64,000 nucleotides of DNA from Balneolaceae bacterium UBA2956 (GTDB lineage Bacteria; Bacteroidota; Rhodothermia; Balneolales; Balneolaceae). The notes under the pieces are model-generated. The model was not told the DNA's origin, did not search any database, and saw nothing but the letters and a program-made list of their open reading frames with translations. The stretch is taken from positions 79,019-143,018 of the forward strand of contig DEBM01000006.1 of NCBI GenBank assembly GCA_002348545.1, read 5' to 3'. Made by a program: the position numbers and the translations under genes. Below, piece after piece: positions 49,918 through 59,821 of the stretch; positions within the stretch are counted from its first letter, which is position 1, and the number at the start of each line of letters is the position of its first letter.

Positions 49918-51795
49918 TTACTCATCTTTGAAAATGTCACTAATCAAATGAGCATACTTCTCAGCGATGACTCGGCGTTTCACCTTCATAGTTGGGGTAA
50001 TCTCTCCCGTTTCAACCGTGAATTCATTTGGAAGTAGGCGGAAATCACGAATTTTTTCGTGAGAAGCTAGACTCTTGGAAAAATGAGTGATTTCTTTTTT
50101 ATACACTGACTTTACTTCGTCAAGTTCAAGTAATTCAACAGTGTTGGCGTAGGATATCCCTTCAGAATCAGCGAATTTTTTGAGTGCTTCAAAATCCGGT
50201 ACAATAAGAGCTGCCATAAAGTTTTGTGCCTCCCCTACTACTACCAACTGATCAATCCATTTACTGGACTTGAACATGTCTTCTATTGGACCTGGATAGA
50301 TATTTTTTCCACCGGCATTCACAAGCATGTGCTTTATTCGATCTGTGATTTTAAGATAACCGTCTACAAATCTTCCTACATCACCCGTGTGTAGCCAACC
50401 ATCCGGATCTATCATCTCTTTAGTCGCCTCATCATTGCGCCAATAACCCTTCATTACATTTGGCCCTTTACATAATATCTCTCCTGCTTCTGAGCTTAGG
50501 TTGGTTGGATACTCTTCCCCATTTATTTGAGCAATTATCTCACCTGTTTCTATGCTTTGTATACCCACTGTTACACCAGGTATCACCGTACCAACCATTC
50601 CAACCATCAAATCCCCGGGACGATTCGCGGTCATTACCGGTGAGGTCTCCGTAAGGCCATAGCCCTGCAGAATGGGTAGTCCTGCACATTGAAAAAAGGT
50701 GTCTATATCTGGTGGTAATGCTGCCCCGCCAGAAACAAATAAACGGACACGCCCCCCTGTTTTTTCTTTTAGCTTGTCAAAAACTAATTTGTCAGCAAGT
50801 GATTTTTGCAACGACACCAGACCTCTTTTTCCATCCACATATTTTTGACCTGTGTTAAGTGCCCATTTGAATATTTTCTGCTTAATCGCACTGCCTTCTT
50901 CCACATTTTTATTGATCACATTGAAGATTTTTTCGAAGAGTCGTGGTACTGAGATAACCACGGTAGGTTTTACCTCAGGTAAATTTCTAGATACTGTATC
51001 CACACTTTCTGCATAATAAATTTCAGCGCCACATGAAATAATCGCATAGTACCCGGCGGTTCGTTCAAAGGAGTGACATAACGGCAAAAAAGACAAACAT
51101 GTATCTTTATCATCCCAATATATATGTTGAGTAGCCGCTTTAACATTACTGCAAATATTATTGTGGGTCAGCATGGCTCCTTTTGGTTTACCTGTGGTCC
51201 CTGAAGTATAGATCAAAGTACAAACATCATCGGGTTTCACTTTTTTAGCATAGCCCTGTATCTTTTTTTCATACTTTTTATAGAACTTTTTCCCTTCCCG
51301 CATGGCATGGTCAAATAAGCGTACAAAATCGTTCTCCATAAGTTTTTTATTTTTTGGCACTCCGAAAGCAAGTACCTCTTTCAAATCGGAACAATTTTCA
51401 AAAACTTGTACAGCCTTTTTCAGCTGAATTCCTGTCGAAACAAAAAATATTTTCGCCTTTGAATCTTGTAAAATATATTCACACTGATTCGGAGGCAGGG
51501 TGGTATAGAGGGAAACATTAATTCCGCCCAGTAGTTGAATAGCTAGGTCAACTACCGCCCACTCGTAACGGTTTTCACTAAGTATACCAACTGGGTCTCC
51601 GTTCTTAATTCCTTTACTTGCTAAATACCCAGCGATGGCTTGCACGTCGTCAGTAACCTGGTCCCAATAAACCGGTTCATAACCAATAGAAGCATCTAAT
51701 TTATGATGAAATACGGCCTTATCTTGGCCGGCATATTTTTTGGAAAGGTTATTATATAAATCTGTAAGCGTATCAAAAGGTACTAAAGTAGGCAT
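49918..51795 (-). CDS. Long-chain fatty acid-CoA ligase
   Basis: An AMP-forming acyl-CoA synthetase of the long-chain (FadD15/ACSL-like) group that activates fatty acids. The P-loop is CTLIYTSGTTGKPKGAM; ILQGYGLTETSPVMTANRPGD and DGWLHTGDVGRFVDGYLKITDR are the family motifs, and KNIYPGPIED follows. At 625 residues it is in the eukaryote-like ACSL size class. Together with the acyl-ACP thioesterase at 8.0 kb and the LuxE protein it indicates active fatty-acid handling. The gene is preceded by a 261-base divergent gap to the Fur-family gene. Confidence 0.94.
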   Translation of the reverse strand: MPTLVPFDTLTDLYNNLSKKYAGQDKAVFHHKLDASIGYEPVYWDQVTDDVQAIAGYLASKGIKNGDPVGILSENRYEWAVVDLAIQLLGGINVSLYTTLPPNQCEYILQDSKAKIFFVSTGIQLKKAVQVFENCSDLKEVLAFGVPKNKKLMENDFVRLFDHAMREGKKFYKKYEKKIQGYAKKVKPDDVCTLIYTSGTTGKPKGAMLTHNNICSNVKAATQHIYWDDKDTCLSFLPLCHSFERTAGYYAIISCGAEIYYAESVDTVSRNLPEVKPTVVISVPRLFEKIFNVINKNVEEGSAIKQKIFKWALNTGQKYVDGKRGLVSLQKSLADKLVFDKLKEKTGGRVRLFVSGGAALPPDIDTFFQCAGLPILQGYGLTETSPVMTANRPGDLMVGMVGTVIPGVTVGIQSIETGEIIAQINGEEYPTNLSSEAGEILCKGPNVMKGYWRNDEATKEMIDPDGWLHTGDVGRFVDGYLKITDRIKHMLVNAGGKNIYPGPIEDMFKSSKWIDQLVVVGEAQNFMAALIVPDFEALKKFADSEGISYANTVELLELDEVKSVYKKEITHFSKSLASHEKIRDFRLLPNEFTVETGEITPTMKVKRRVIAEKYAHLISDIFKDE

Positions 51796-52056
51796 AACAA
51801 CTGGACTAAATTAATGTTGGCTATCTGAGAATATAGCATTCCCACAATGAAAATTTCTACATTTTTCATTTTTGGTATTTTCGCAGGGCCTTCAAATTAG
51901 ATTAAAAACGAAAAAATGGCGTAGTCGGTTTTTATTTAATTACCTTTTCCATCTCACTTCTTTCATATTGCAACATTTGGTATATTGTTATAAGAAAAAG
52001 TAATGCACTGGTGTCAAGCAAAAATTACTAGCCCAGTAAATATTTGAATAGTCATT

Positions 52057-52551
52057 ATGGCGCATCCTGCACATGAAGAAACAATCGATTTAGTAAAAGA
52101 AATTTTTAGGTCTTACTTAAAAGAGGGCAATCAACGTCAAACTCCCGAACGGTTTATGGTATTAGAAGAAATCTACCGTTCCGATGGTCATTTTGACGCT
52201 GATGAACTCTTTTTCAGCATGCAGCAGAAAGGTACTCGTGTGAGTCGGGCGACCGTATACAACACATTAGACCTTCTAGTTGAATCTGGGCTGGTACAAC
52301 GCCAACAATTTGGAAAAAGTCAGTATCACTACGAAAGAGCCTATGCCTATCAGCAACATGATCATATTATCTGTAATGAATGTGGGCATGTGCATGAATT
52401 TTGCGATCCTCGTATTGGTGAGATTCAACAACTACTTGGCCGAATTCATGGGATGAATATCGAATCACACTCCCTCCATTTCTACGGGCATTGTGAAGAC
52501 AAAGTAGCTTGCGAGCAACGCAAGAGTAATCTAAAAAAGAGTTCCGAATAA
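52057..52551 (+). CDS. Fur family transcriptional regulator
   Basis: A metal- or peroxide-responsive repressor. The winged helix-turn-helix includes TRVSRATVYNTLDLLVESGLV (about residues 57-77 region) and the metal-binding part has HDHIICNECGHVHEFCD, with a CxxC. A second Cys pair (HCEDKVACEQ) near the C-terminus probably completes the structural zinc site. At 164 residues it is Fur-sized; Fur versus PerR or Zur cannot be settled from this. A clear terminator follows. Confidence 0.92.
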   Translation: MAHPAHEETIDLVKEIFRSYLKEGNQRQTPERFMVLEEIYRSDGHFDADELFFSMQQKGTRVSRATVYNTLDLLVESGLVQRQQFGKSQYHYERAYAYQQHDHIICNECGHVHEFCDPRIGEIQQLLGRIHGMNIESHSLHFYGHCEDKVACEQRKSNLKKSSE

Positions 52552-52597
52552 AGGTAAGTGCTAAGTTCATCGAAAAAAGCTTATAATTAACACTAGG

Positions 52598-52627
52598 ACT
52601 CAGCTTCTGAATTAAAGCTGAGTTTTT
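52598..52627 (+). terminator. Rho-independent terminator of the Fur-family gene
   Basis: ACTCAGCTT (52598-52606) and AAGCTGAGT (52615-52623) form a perfect 9-pair stem with an 8-base loop followed by TTTT. It overlaps the very 3' end of ftsX on the other strand. Confidence 0.85.
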
Positions 52628-53484
52628 CGAATAAAGGTTCCGGCAGCCCAGCGACTCCCAAGCAAACCTAAAAGTACAGATAAGGTCACCAATGCTCCTA
52701 TCAAGTAATACCATTGTCCAAATGGCCAGACCAATAAACCGAATTCTGGTGAAAGTTGTGGTAATAGGCGCTCAAAGCATAAATGTAACACACTGGCACT
52801 AATTCCACCCGCAATGAAACCCTGTATAATTCCCTCTATAACAAATGGAGCACGAATAAACCTGTTGGTCGCCCCCACCAATTTCATTGCTTTAATTACA
52901 TCGCGTCGGGCATAAACTGTTAATCGTATTGTATTAAAGACTAACAACATCGCAGCTATGAGAACAAGCAAGCCTATAACTATACCCATTCGAGTAAGCG
53001 TTTTAAGGTTCGTCTCCATGAGCTGAAGCAGTGATGCATTATATTTTATATCTTCAACGCCAATCCACTCCTCCAATTCAGCTGCAACGACTACAATTTT
53101 CTCAGCTGGAATATCTCTACGCAAGCTTAGTTTAAATGAAGCTGGCAGAAAATCTAAGGCGACTAAATCCTCAACACCTGTTCCAAATTCAGACCTCATA
53201 ATAGTAGCGGCACTGTCTTTGGAAATAAAGCTAATTCCTTCTACCTCATCTAAGGATAACAATGCCTGCTCCATTAAGCTAATATCTTGATCATCTAGGT
53301 CATAGAGAAAAACTTCTAATTCGACAGAATCGCGAAGACTTAAAGCACTATCATATAAATTGTATGAGAGCCTAAACAGTATCCCAATGAGTAATAAGGC
53401 TAAGCTAAGAGATATAATAGATGTCATTGACGCCCATTTTGTTCGGCTAAGTCCAGCAATACCTTCTTTTAATAAATAACTCAT
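52612..53484 (-). CDS. ftsX: Cell division protein FtsX
   Basis: The membrane subunit of the FtsEX complex that signals to peptidoglycan hydrolases during division. It has one N-terminal transmembrane helix (about residues 18-38), an extracytoplasmic domain (40-160), and three C-terminal helices, with TVYARRDVIKAMKLVGATNRFIRAPF as the FtsX cytoplasmic loop. 290 residues is normal. ftsE is not adjacent. It begins 31 bases after the TonB-receptor-like gene. Confidence 0.9.
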   Translation of the reverse strand: MSYLLKEGIAGLSRTKWASMTSIISLSLALLLIGILFRLSYNLYDSALSLRDSVELEVFLYDLDDQDISLMEQALLSLDEVEGISFISKDSAATIMRSEFGTGVEDLVALDFLPASFKLSLRRDIPAEKIVVVAAELEEWIGVEDIKYNASLLQLMETNLKTLTRMGIVIGLLVLIAAMLLVFNTIRLTVYARRDVIKAMKLVGATNRFIRAPFVIEGIIQGFIAGGISASVLHLCFERLLPQLSPEFGLLVWPFGQWYYLIGALVTLSVLLGLLGSRWAAGTFIRKTQL

Positions 53485-53514
53485 AACTTGTTAATAGTTT
53501 AATTTAAAATAGAA

Positions 53515-55527
53515 TTAATTTCGAAATATCGCTTTAATACTTACTACCAATCTTTGACCTGGCATAGGAAAGCTATCCGCTCCAAAATATCCTGGACCCA
53601 AGAGTCCCTGGACCACATTTTCCCATCGCAGAAAAACCATCATAGAGCGTACTCTAGAAGAAATTTCAACATCAGCTCGAAGGAATGCAGGTTGCTCAGT
53701 AAGACCATTTTGTTGCACAGACCACCATTGAGCTGCTGTATCAAAAGCTATATTATGATTAGCTAACGGAGAGCCATATAAACGGACACCCATTTTAGTG
53801 TAGACAGCTCGCTCAAATACATAATCTTTCCAAAATACATGAGAGCGTAAACGAAACTGCATATCGGTCTTAAAAAGCTCTGCAGATTGCGCTTGAATTT
53901 GACCATTACCTCGACTAAATGCCATTGCACTCATTCCATATTCCCAATGTGCAGAATGGGCATCTAGCCCCACGCTTGTAGACCAAAAATTATGTTCCTT
54001 CGCATAATAAATACGCATCTCCTTCTGAATTAGCTCAGAAGGTGCCAACATAGCAGTCCCCGATTCTATGCTATATCGGGCCTTCAGCCATATTGACAAG
54101 ATACGTTCCGGCCAAAGATCTACCGATCCCAAAATATATTGGCTTTCTTGAAGTGGACTGTCCTTATAGTTGATTCCATCATTCTGCCAGCTATTGGATG
54201 TCCAATACTGATCTTGAATACTCCGGAGTTGTAATCCTTGTCCCAGTCGTAGATTCGTCTTAATAACCTTATTTTCAACGTCTAAGCTCACCCATCTACT
54301 TAAAGCAGACCCACGGTCACCAGTGAAGACCTGCTCCACTCCCAATCTAAAGTTTGCAGTTGGTAGGACCTTCCAATATCCATGTAGGTTCGCATTTAAT
54401 TCCCACCAGTTTGTTTGTTTAATGGTATGAAATCCAGTGTCTGAACCTATTCTATTTGTATAGCCAGACCAACGCCCCTCAGCACTAAGCCCCCAATTCG
54501 CTCCTTCCAAGGCAGTAGCACCAGTAAACCAGAAGGAGCGGATATTCCATGCCGTAGTATCAGTGCCAAAAGGCAAAGTGAATTCATGACTAGTTCGACC
54601 TACTTGTAAAAACGAAGAAGCCAAGGAACTAGAGTCTGCTCGATGTCCTAAACGCACAAACCAGTCACTTCGAGAACTACTACTGCTAACAGAGTTCCGA
54701 CGAGGACTTGGGCCATACTCCGAAAATGGAAAAGAAGCGGACGAATTAGAGTAACCAAAAGACTCATCAGCTTCAAAGGAATTATTAGCAACCCATGCAT
54801 CTAAGCGTAAGGTTTCACTTAGGTGATAGTATCCCTTGGCAAACAATTGACTCCCTTTGATTTCATTAGCAGGATAATTACCACCCGCCCGACGGTCCCA
54901 AAAAGACAGCTCCAAATGGCTACGCTCTGAGAAATTATGCCCAACTCCAAATTCCAAATTACGGTAGTTAAAACTGGACTCATCGTAGTTGAGTGTACTA
55001 ATGGGCTTTATGATATAATAATCACGTAGACGCCAATCCGAGCGCAGGCTATGTGAGGGCAGCTCTTGAATACTCGATACCTTATGTATAGGTACATATT
55101 GCAGTTCTTGAAGACCCGTTATGGGATTACTAAGATCAATTCCTTCCAGGTAAACCTTCTGATCACCAGGTCCAAACCCCTGCACATAATGACCTGATTG
55201 ACGGCCCACAGTGCCCAGCTCGTAAGCTATAACGTCACTGCGCTGTGCCCATAATACGTGTCCGTCGGCATAATGCTCCCATCGCAACAAACTATCCGTG
55301 GTAACTTCCCGCGCGCCCCACTTAGTGCGGTCGGCCCAACGCCAAGGGATAATTCCAAGTACTTCCAAACCCTCTTGCATCGCAGCTAGGTCTGCTGTAT
55401 CCGTTTGAATACTTCCCAAGCCTGATAGATTAGGCTGCGCCTGAACCTGTTGATTGGCACCCAGATTAAGGAAAAATAACCCTAATATTAGCAGTTGAAC
55501 ACGTCCTATGGGAGCCCATTTGTTCAT
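53515..55527 (-). CDS. TonB-receptor-like outer-membrane beta-barrel, plug-containing
   Basis: A 670-residue exported protein: signal at about residues 10-31 ending VQAQ, a short plug-like domain (about 90-175) with HYVQGFGPGDQKVYLEGIDL in place of a classic plug, then a barrel rich in aromatic-ended strands, finishing FPMPGQRLVVSIKAIFRN. No carboxypeptidase-like or SusC extension is seen. It overlaps cinA by four bases (ATGA) and is followed by ftsX, an unusual setting. No substrate can be inferred. Confidence 0.72.
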   Translation of the reverse strand: MNKWAPIGRVQLLILGLFFLNLGANQQVQAQPNLSGLGSIQTDTADLAAMQEGLEVLGIIPWRWADRTKWGAREVTTDSLLRWEHYADGHVLWAQRSDVIAYELGTVGRQSGHYVQGFGPGDQKVYLEGIDLSNPITGLQELQYVPIHKVSSIQELPSHSLRSDWRLRDYYIIKPISTLNYDESSFNYRNLEFGVGHNFSERSHLELSFWDRRAGGNYPANEIKGSQLFAKGYYHLSETLRLDAWVANNSFEADESFGYSNSSASFPFSEYGPSPRRNSVSSSSSRSDWFVRLGHRADSSSLASSFLQVGRTSHEFTLPFGTDTTAWNIRSFWFTGATALEGANWGLSAEGRWSGYTNRIGSDTGFHTIKQTNWWELNANLHGYWKVLPTANFRLGVEQVFTGDRGSALSRWVSLDVENKVIKTNLRLGQGLQLRSIQDQYWTSNSWQNDGINYKDSPLQESQYILGSVDLWPERILSIWLKARYSIESGTAMLAPSELIQKEMRIYYAKEHNFWSTSVGLDAHSAHWEYGMSAMAFSRGNGQIQAQSAELFKTDMQFRLRSHVFWKDYVFERAVYTKMGVRLYGSPLANHNIAFDTAAQWWSVQQNGLTEQPAFLRADVEISSRVRSMMVFLRWENVVQGLLGPGYFGADSFPMPGQRLVVSIKAIFRN

Positions 55528-56882
55528 GAATTCAGAGAATCCCCACTGGATAATGTATGCGATTGCCCCTTCTGAGCCTTATCCACTGGTTCGAGAGAGT
55601 CTGGATACACCTTTTGCAGGTTGTAAGGCAGCTCATCCATGCCCAATAAGCAGCGCCGAAGGGTTTCAAAGGCGGTAATAACCGATTTTAGTTTATTTAT
55701 ACTTCGGGAGTTACTAAACTCAGCCCGCACAGCAAAGTGTTGAGTAGGAGTAAAAAAACCCATCCAAACGGTTCCAATCGGTTTCTCTGGACTCCCTCCT
55801 CCTGGGCCCGCTACACCAGTAGAGGAAATACCACACTCCACACCCATTCGCTCAGCAACCCCTTTGGCCATCTGTAACGCAACTTCTGCGCTAACAGCCC
55901 CTTTTTGATCAAGTATACTAGCATCAACCCCAAGTTGGCTCATTTTTATTGCATTATTATAGGCAATCACACCACCTTGCACATAGACACTTGAACCTGG
56001 GGTTTCGGTCAACATATGACCCATTAACCCACCTGTACAGCTCTCCGCGGTAGCCAAACGATATCCATATTGGGTTAATATGCGTCCTAGTGCACAATCC
56101 AATGTATCCTCTTTTTCGTCGCTATAAATCAAGTTCCCTAACCGTTGCTTGATCTCAAAGCTCAAATTATGTACCCGGATCATGGCCTCTTCGCGACTTT
56201 TGCCACGACCGGTAAGTCGTAAACACACTTGCCCACTAGAAGGTAAAAAAGCTAGATTGATGGATTCATTTAATGAGGACTTAATATTAGGTAACCAATT
56301 ATCAATTAAATCACTCTCTCCAATACCTGCTACTTTAAGATAACGGGTTTCAAAAATATTCAAGCTTCCCCAATCTTGTAATCGTGGGGCAATCTGCGTG
56401 GTCATAAGATGCTCCATCTCATGGGGTATACCCGGTAAAACAACTAGTAATGAATCCTGTACAGTGAACAACATACCAGGCGCGGTTCCAGAGGCATTAA
56501 AAAGTAGTTCAGCATTATTAGGTATCAGTGACTGAGCTTGATTGGATTTGGAGTATGGGAGATTTCTGCGACGAAAAAGTTCTTTAATATGCTTTTCTAC
56601 GCTTTGTTCATGACGCATATCTACATCAAATAGTTCTGCTATACTTTTTTTCGTTACATCGTCTAAGGTAGGCCCCAATCCGCCAGTAGAAATAACCAAA
56701 TCAGCCTTATTTAAAGCCTGCTGAATGGTTAATTTAATTTGTTCAGGTTCATCGGTAATCGTATAAACCTGAGTAACCTGAACTCCCCTATTGTGAAGGA
56801 ATTGCCCTAACCAACTCGCATTGGTATTCACTGTATCTCCAATCAAGAGTTCATTTCCAATTGAAATAAGGTGTGCAATCAT
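55524..56882 (-). CDS. cinA: CinA family competence/damage-inducible protein, probable NMN deamidase
   Basis: The N-terminal MoaB/MoeA-like COG1058 domain (ISIGNELLIGDTVNTNASWLG and ISTGGLGPTLDDVT) is linked to a C-terminal NMN amidohydrolase (PncC) domain (LATAESCTGGLMGHMLTE, SSTGVAGPGGGSPEKPIGTV). Role is pyridine-nucleotide salvage. Met at 56882 is used because the upstream 21 residues are not family-like. The C-terminus carries an extra tail past the PncC domain (PVDKAQKGQS). About 452 residues. Confidence 0.92.
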   Translation of the reverse strand: MIAHLISIGNELLIGDTVNTNASWLGQFLHNRGVQVTQVYTITDEPEQIKLTIQQALNKADLVISTGGLGPTLDDVTKKSIAELFDVDMRHEQSVEKHIKELFRRRNLPYSKSNQAQSLIPNNAELLFNASGTAPGMLFTVQDSLLVVLPGIPHEMEHLMTTQIAPRLQDWGSLNIFETRYLKVAGIGESDLIDNWLPNIKSSLNESINLAFLPSSGQVCLRLTGRGKSREEAMIRVHNLSFEIKQRLGNLIYSDEKEDTLDCALGRILTQYGYRLATAESCTGGLMGHMLTETPGSSVYVQGGVIAYNNAIKMSQLGVDASILDQKGAVSAEVALQMAKGVAERMGVECGISSTGVAGPGGGSPEKPIGTVWMGFFTPTQHFAVRAEFSNSRSINKLKSVITAFETLRRCLLGMDELPYNLQKVYPDSLEPVDKAQKGQSHTLSSGDSLNS

Positions 56883-57027
56883 ATATAAAAATTGGGTTTT
56901 TTTTGACCAATAACTCGAAAGAACATAATACGAAGTAAATCGCACAAAGGTCGCCCACTATTCAATTTCTAATCTGGCTTTTACCTTAATACTCTAAAGT
57001 GGTATAAAAAAATAGTATCTTTATCTT

Positions 57028-57609
57028 ATGGAGCGTCTTCCGAACATACTAAGTACGATACGCATATTATTAACCCCTATTTTTTTGGTTCTTTTTTTCG
57101 AACCAGAACTTTGGATAAAGCTAATTGCACTTGGGGTGTACATCATCGCGGCAATAACCGATTTTTTTGACGGGTATTACGCACGAAAATACAATATCGA
57201 AACATCTATGGGCGCGTTCTTAGATCCATTTGCAGATAAACTACTCACCCTTAGTGGCTTTGCGGTTCTCCCTTTTATAGCTGCCGATCAGTTTCCTTGG
57301 TGGGCAATAATCGCCATTGCAATACGAGATATTTCTATCACCATACTACGTTTATGGGCTCGACGAAAAAAAATAGAGATGCAAACTAGTTCCTTAGCCA
57401 AACTTAAAACTACGGTACAGATGATATTCCTATATATGGGCCTTGTTCTTGGAGTATTTAAAGGCGCTCCTATCTTTTTAGGGGATTGGGTATCTCTAAT
57501 TTTAAGTACCAATCTTATGTTTTGGCTATTAGTTCTTGTAACAGGTATAACGGTATATAGCGGTGTTCAATACCTAAACCAAAATCGACATTTATTTCAA
57601 CTAGCTTAG
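57028..57609 (+). CDS. pgsA: CDP-diacylglycerol-glycerol-3-phosphate 3-phosphatidyltransferase
   Basis: Makes phosphatidylglycerol phosphate in the membrane. The CDP-alcohol phosphotransferase motif is complete: Asp45, Asp48, Gly49, Ala52, Arg53, Gly62, Asp66 and Asp70 in DFFDGYYARKY...GAFLDPFAD. It opens RLPNILSTIRILLTPIF, typical of PgsA, and has about six hydrophobic segments in 193 residues. pgpA follows after five bases, consistent with the pathway. It serves as an internal reference for the divergent homologue at 62919-63524. Confidence 0.95.
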   Translation: MERLPNILSTIRILLTPIFLVLFFEPELWIKLIALGVYIIAAITDFFDGYYARKYNIETSMGAFLDPFADKLLTLSGFAVLPFIAADQFPWWAIIAIAIRDISITILRLWARRKKIEMQTSSLAKLKTTVQMIFLYMGLVLGVFKGAPIFLGDWVSLILSTNLMFWLLVLVTGITVYSGVQYLNQNRHLFQLA

Positions 57610-57614
57610 ATACC

Positions 57615-58091
57615 ATGCTTGCTTCTATCCAACGCTTCCTTGCTTCTGGATTTGGTTCTGGCTATAGCCCCATCGCCCCTGGCACTGTAGGAAGTATTGT
57701 AGCCTCAGTATTCATTTTTTTTGGATTAAAGGTGTCAGGAATCACTTTCTTAATTGTTTTTACAGTATTTAGTGTAGTCGCCAGTTTTTGGACTGCACCA
57801 GCAGCTGAAGAAGCTTGGGGAAAAGACCCTGGAGCCATGGTTGTTGACGAATGGGCTGGTATGGGAGTTAGCTTATGGGCCTGGCTTTGGACAATGGGTT
57901 TGAATGGCGAGGAACTTAGTATTATACATCTATTGATGGGATTTGTATTCTTCCGACTATTTGATATTTGGAAACCAATAGGCGTGAATAGTATGCAGAA
58001 ATTTAGCGGAGGATTTGGTATATTATTAGACGATATTTTAGCCGGATTGTACGCTGGAACTGGCTGGTATATCGTTTTCCAAATTTGGTAA
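57615..58091 (+). CDS. pgpA: Phosphatidylglycerophosphatase A
   Basis: Dephosphorylates phosphatidylglycerophosphate to phosphatidylglycerol. FGSGYSPIAPGTVGSIVA and MVVDEWAGMGVSL are PgpA signatures, with later FFRLFDIWKPIGV and GILLDDILAGLYAG carrying acidic residues; four hydrophobic segments in 158 residues. It immediately follows pgsA, completing a two-gene phosphatidylglycerol unit. Confidence 0.95.
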   Translation: MLASIQRFLASGFGSGYSPIAPGTVGSIVASVFIFFGLKVSGITFLIVFTVFSVVASFWTAPAAEEAWGKDPGAMVVDEWAGMGVSLWAWLWTMGLNGEELSIIHLLMGFVFFRLFDIWKPIGVNSMQKFSGGFGILLDDILAGLYAGTGWYIVFQIW

Positions 58092-58177
58092 ATGATTCCA
58101 GTTAATGCATATATGTTAACATAGCACTTTCTTGATTCACACAATCTACTTAGCTGAGAAGTACCAATTTAGATAAC

Positions 58178-58819
58178 ATGATTATAGATCCTATATTTGC
58201 AAGAGAACTAGCTGCAGACTTGTTGGAAATAAATGCTGTAATTTTACGTCCAAATAAACCTTTTATCTGGGCTTCTGGATGGAATTCTCCGATATATTGC
58301 GACAACCGACTCACCTTACGTCAACCCCATATTCGTTCCAAAATTGCTGCTAAATTTAGTGAGTTTATTGCCCAAGAATTTTCTGGGATTGATGTAGTAA
58401 CGGGTACCGCTACAGCTGGTATTCCACATGCAGCTTGGATTGCCGATAAACTTAATAAACCGATGGCGTATGTACGCGCCAAGCCTAAAAGCTACGGAAT
58501 GGGTAATCAAATTGAAGGGGGTGTTGCTAAAGGAGAAAAAACCGTAGTGATCGAGGATTTAGTCTCCACCGGTGGCTCTGCTATCTCAGTTATCAATGCC
58601 TTACAATTTGTAGGTGCTAATGTACAAGCAATTATATCCATATTTAACTATGGTTTTGATAAATCAACCAAAAATTTCGCCGCGGTGAAAGTTCCTGTTT
58701 TCAATCTCACAGATTATACAATCCTAGTTGATGTTGCCGTCGAAAAAGGTTTTGTTACTAGTCACGACTTGGAGCATCTAGCCAATTGGAGAAACAACCC
58801 CGATACCTGGCCCAATTAA
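58178..58819 (+). CDS. pyrE: Orotate phosphoribosyltransferase
   Basis: Converts orotate and PRPP to OMP in pyrimidine synthesis. The PRPP-binding motif is VVIEDLVSTGGSAISVI, and VTGTATAGIPHAAWIADKL and YVRAKPKSYGMGNQIEG (flexible catalytic loop) precede it. The 213-residue length is standard. It is the last plus-strand gene of the pgsA-pgpA-pyrE run. Confidence 0.96.
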   Translation: MIIDPIFARELAADLLEINAVILRPNKPFIWASGWNSPIYCDNRLTLRQPHIRSKIAAKFSEFIAQEFSGIDVVTGTATAGIPHAAWIADKLNKPMAYVRAKPKSYGMGNQIEGGVAKGEKTVVIEDLVSTGGSAISVINALQFVGANVQAIISIFNYGFDKSTKNFAAVKVPVFNLTDYTILVDVAVEKGFVTSHDLEHLANWRNNPDTWPN

Positions 58820-58891
58820 TGTAAACATTAGATTTCTTAACGATGTTTAACTTAATCTTACAATACAAATAGCTTCAGTTATTTAGGGTGA

Positions 58892-59821
58892 TTATTCTTT
58901 AAGTCCGACCTCTATAAGTACAGGAAGATGGTCAGATGGGTAACGATTCTCGAGTTTATCAGTTAAAATAGCATGATAATAAATTGGTAAGTCTTCACTA
59001 ACAAATATATAATCGATCCGCCGATCTTTTTCTATTTTAGTAAAACCTGTCCAGGTAGATGCTGGGCCGTGATGAGACTGAATACTGTTATTAAATCCAT
59101 CGAGTAGGGACCGGCCATCAAACATAGGAGACTCTAAGAGCAGTGTAAGTGGTGGCTGCTCCGAAGTTGCATTGAAATCTCCCATCAATATTACCGGTAG
59201 ACCGTTCGCAAATTTAGAAGCCTGTTCTTTGACCATTCGCGCACTCTCAAGGCGAGCTTTTTCCCCTTTATGATCAAAATGTGTATTCAGAACAAATATG
59301 TCTTTTTCACTGTGCTTTGTATCAAAATGAGCCCATGTGGCAATACGAGGAAAAGAAGAATCCCAAGACTGGCTACCAGGAACATGTGGAGTTTTTGAAA
59401 GCCAAAAAGTTTGAGTGGCTTTGACAGAAATAATAGAGGTTCTGTATAAAATTGCACTAAATTCACCACTTCCGTCAGCATTTCGCCCAATTCCTACCCA
59501 ATCATAACCAGGTAATAACCCCATCAAATCCTCTATTTGATGCTCCAATGCCTCTTGTAATCCTACAATATCTGCTTTATGAAAACGAATTATACTAGCT
59601 ACTAATTCTTTTCTATGAGGCCATGCATGCATGCCATCTGCGGGGTTATCAAACCTAATATTATAGGTCATTATTCGCAGGGTGTGAGCATTATTAATGT
59701 TCCGCATTTCATAAGGCCTATCGTAGAATGTAAAATATTGAGCATATGTTTTAAACGGAGAAAAAATGACTGTGAAAAGTACAAAAAGCGTAATGTATTT
59801 GTGATATTTAGGTTGAGCCAT
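58892..59821 (-). CDS. Exported endonuclease/exonuclease/phosphatase-family hydrolase
   Basis: A secreted or periplasmic metal-dependent phosphoesterase. A signal-like hydrophobic segment lies at about residues 8-26, then the EEP hallmarks RIMTYNIRFDNP, IVGLQEAL (metal Glu), VLNTHFDHKG (His/Asp), ILMGDFNATSEQPP, RRIDYIFVSEDL and YPSDHLPVLIEV. 309 residues. Substrate could be nucleic acid, phospholipid or inositol phosphate; the neighbouring lipid operon makes a lipid target possible but this is inference. Confidence 0.9.
   Translation of the reverse strand: MAQPKYHKYITLFVLFTVIFSPFKTYAQYFTFYDRPYEMRNINNAHTLRIMTYNIRFDNPADGMHAWPHRKELVASIIRFHKADIVGLQEALEHQIEDLMGLLPGYDWVGIGRNADGSGEFSAILYRTSIISVKATQTFWLSKTPHVPGSQSWDSSFPRIATWAHFDTKHSEKDIFVLNTHFDHKGEKARLESARMVKEQASKFANGLPVILMGDFNATSEQPPLTLLLESPMFDGRSLLDGFNNSIQSHHGPASTWTGFTKIEKDRRIDYIFVSEDLPIYYHAILTDKLENRYPSDHLPVLIEVGLKE

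Noticed and set aside
52367..52714. 115-residue minus-strand ORF across the Fur and ftsX ends
   Set aside because: It spans the terminator and the 3' ends of two real genes without any family signature.
57662..58144. 160-residue minus-strand ORF
   Set aside because: It mirrors pgpA in another frame and has no recognisable motif.
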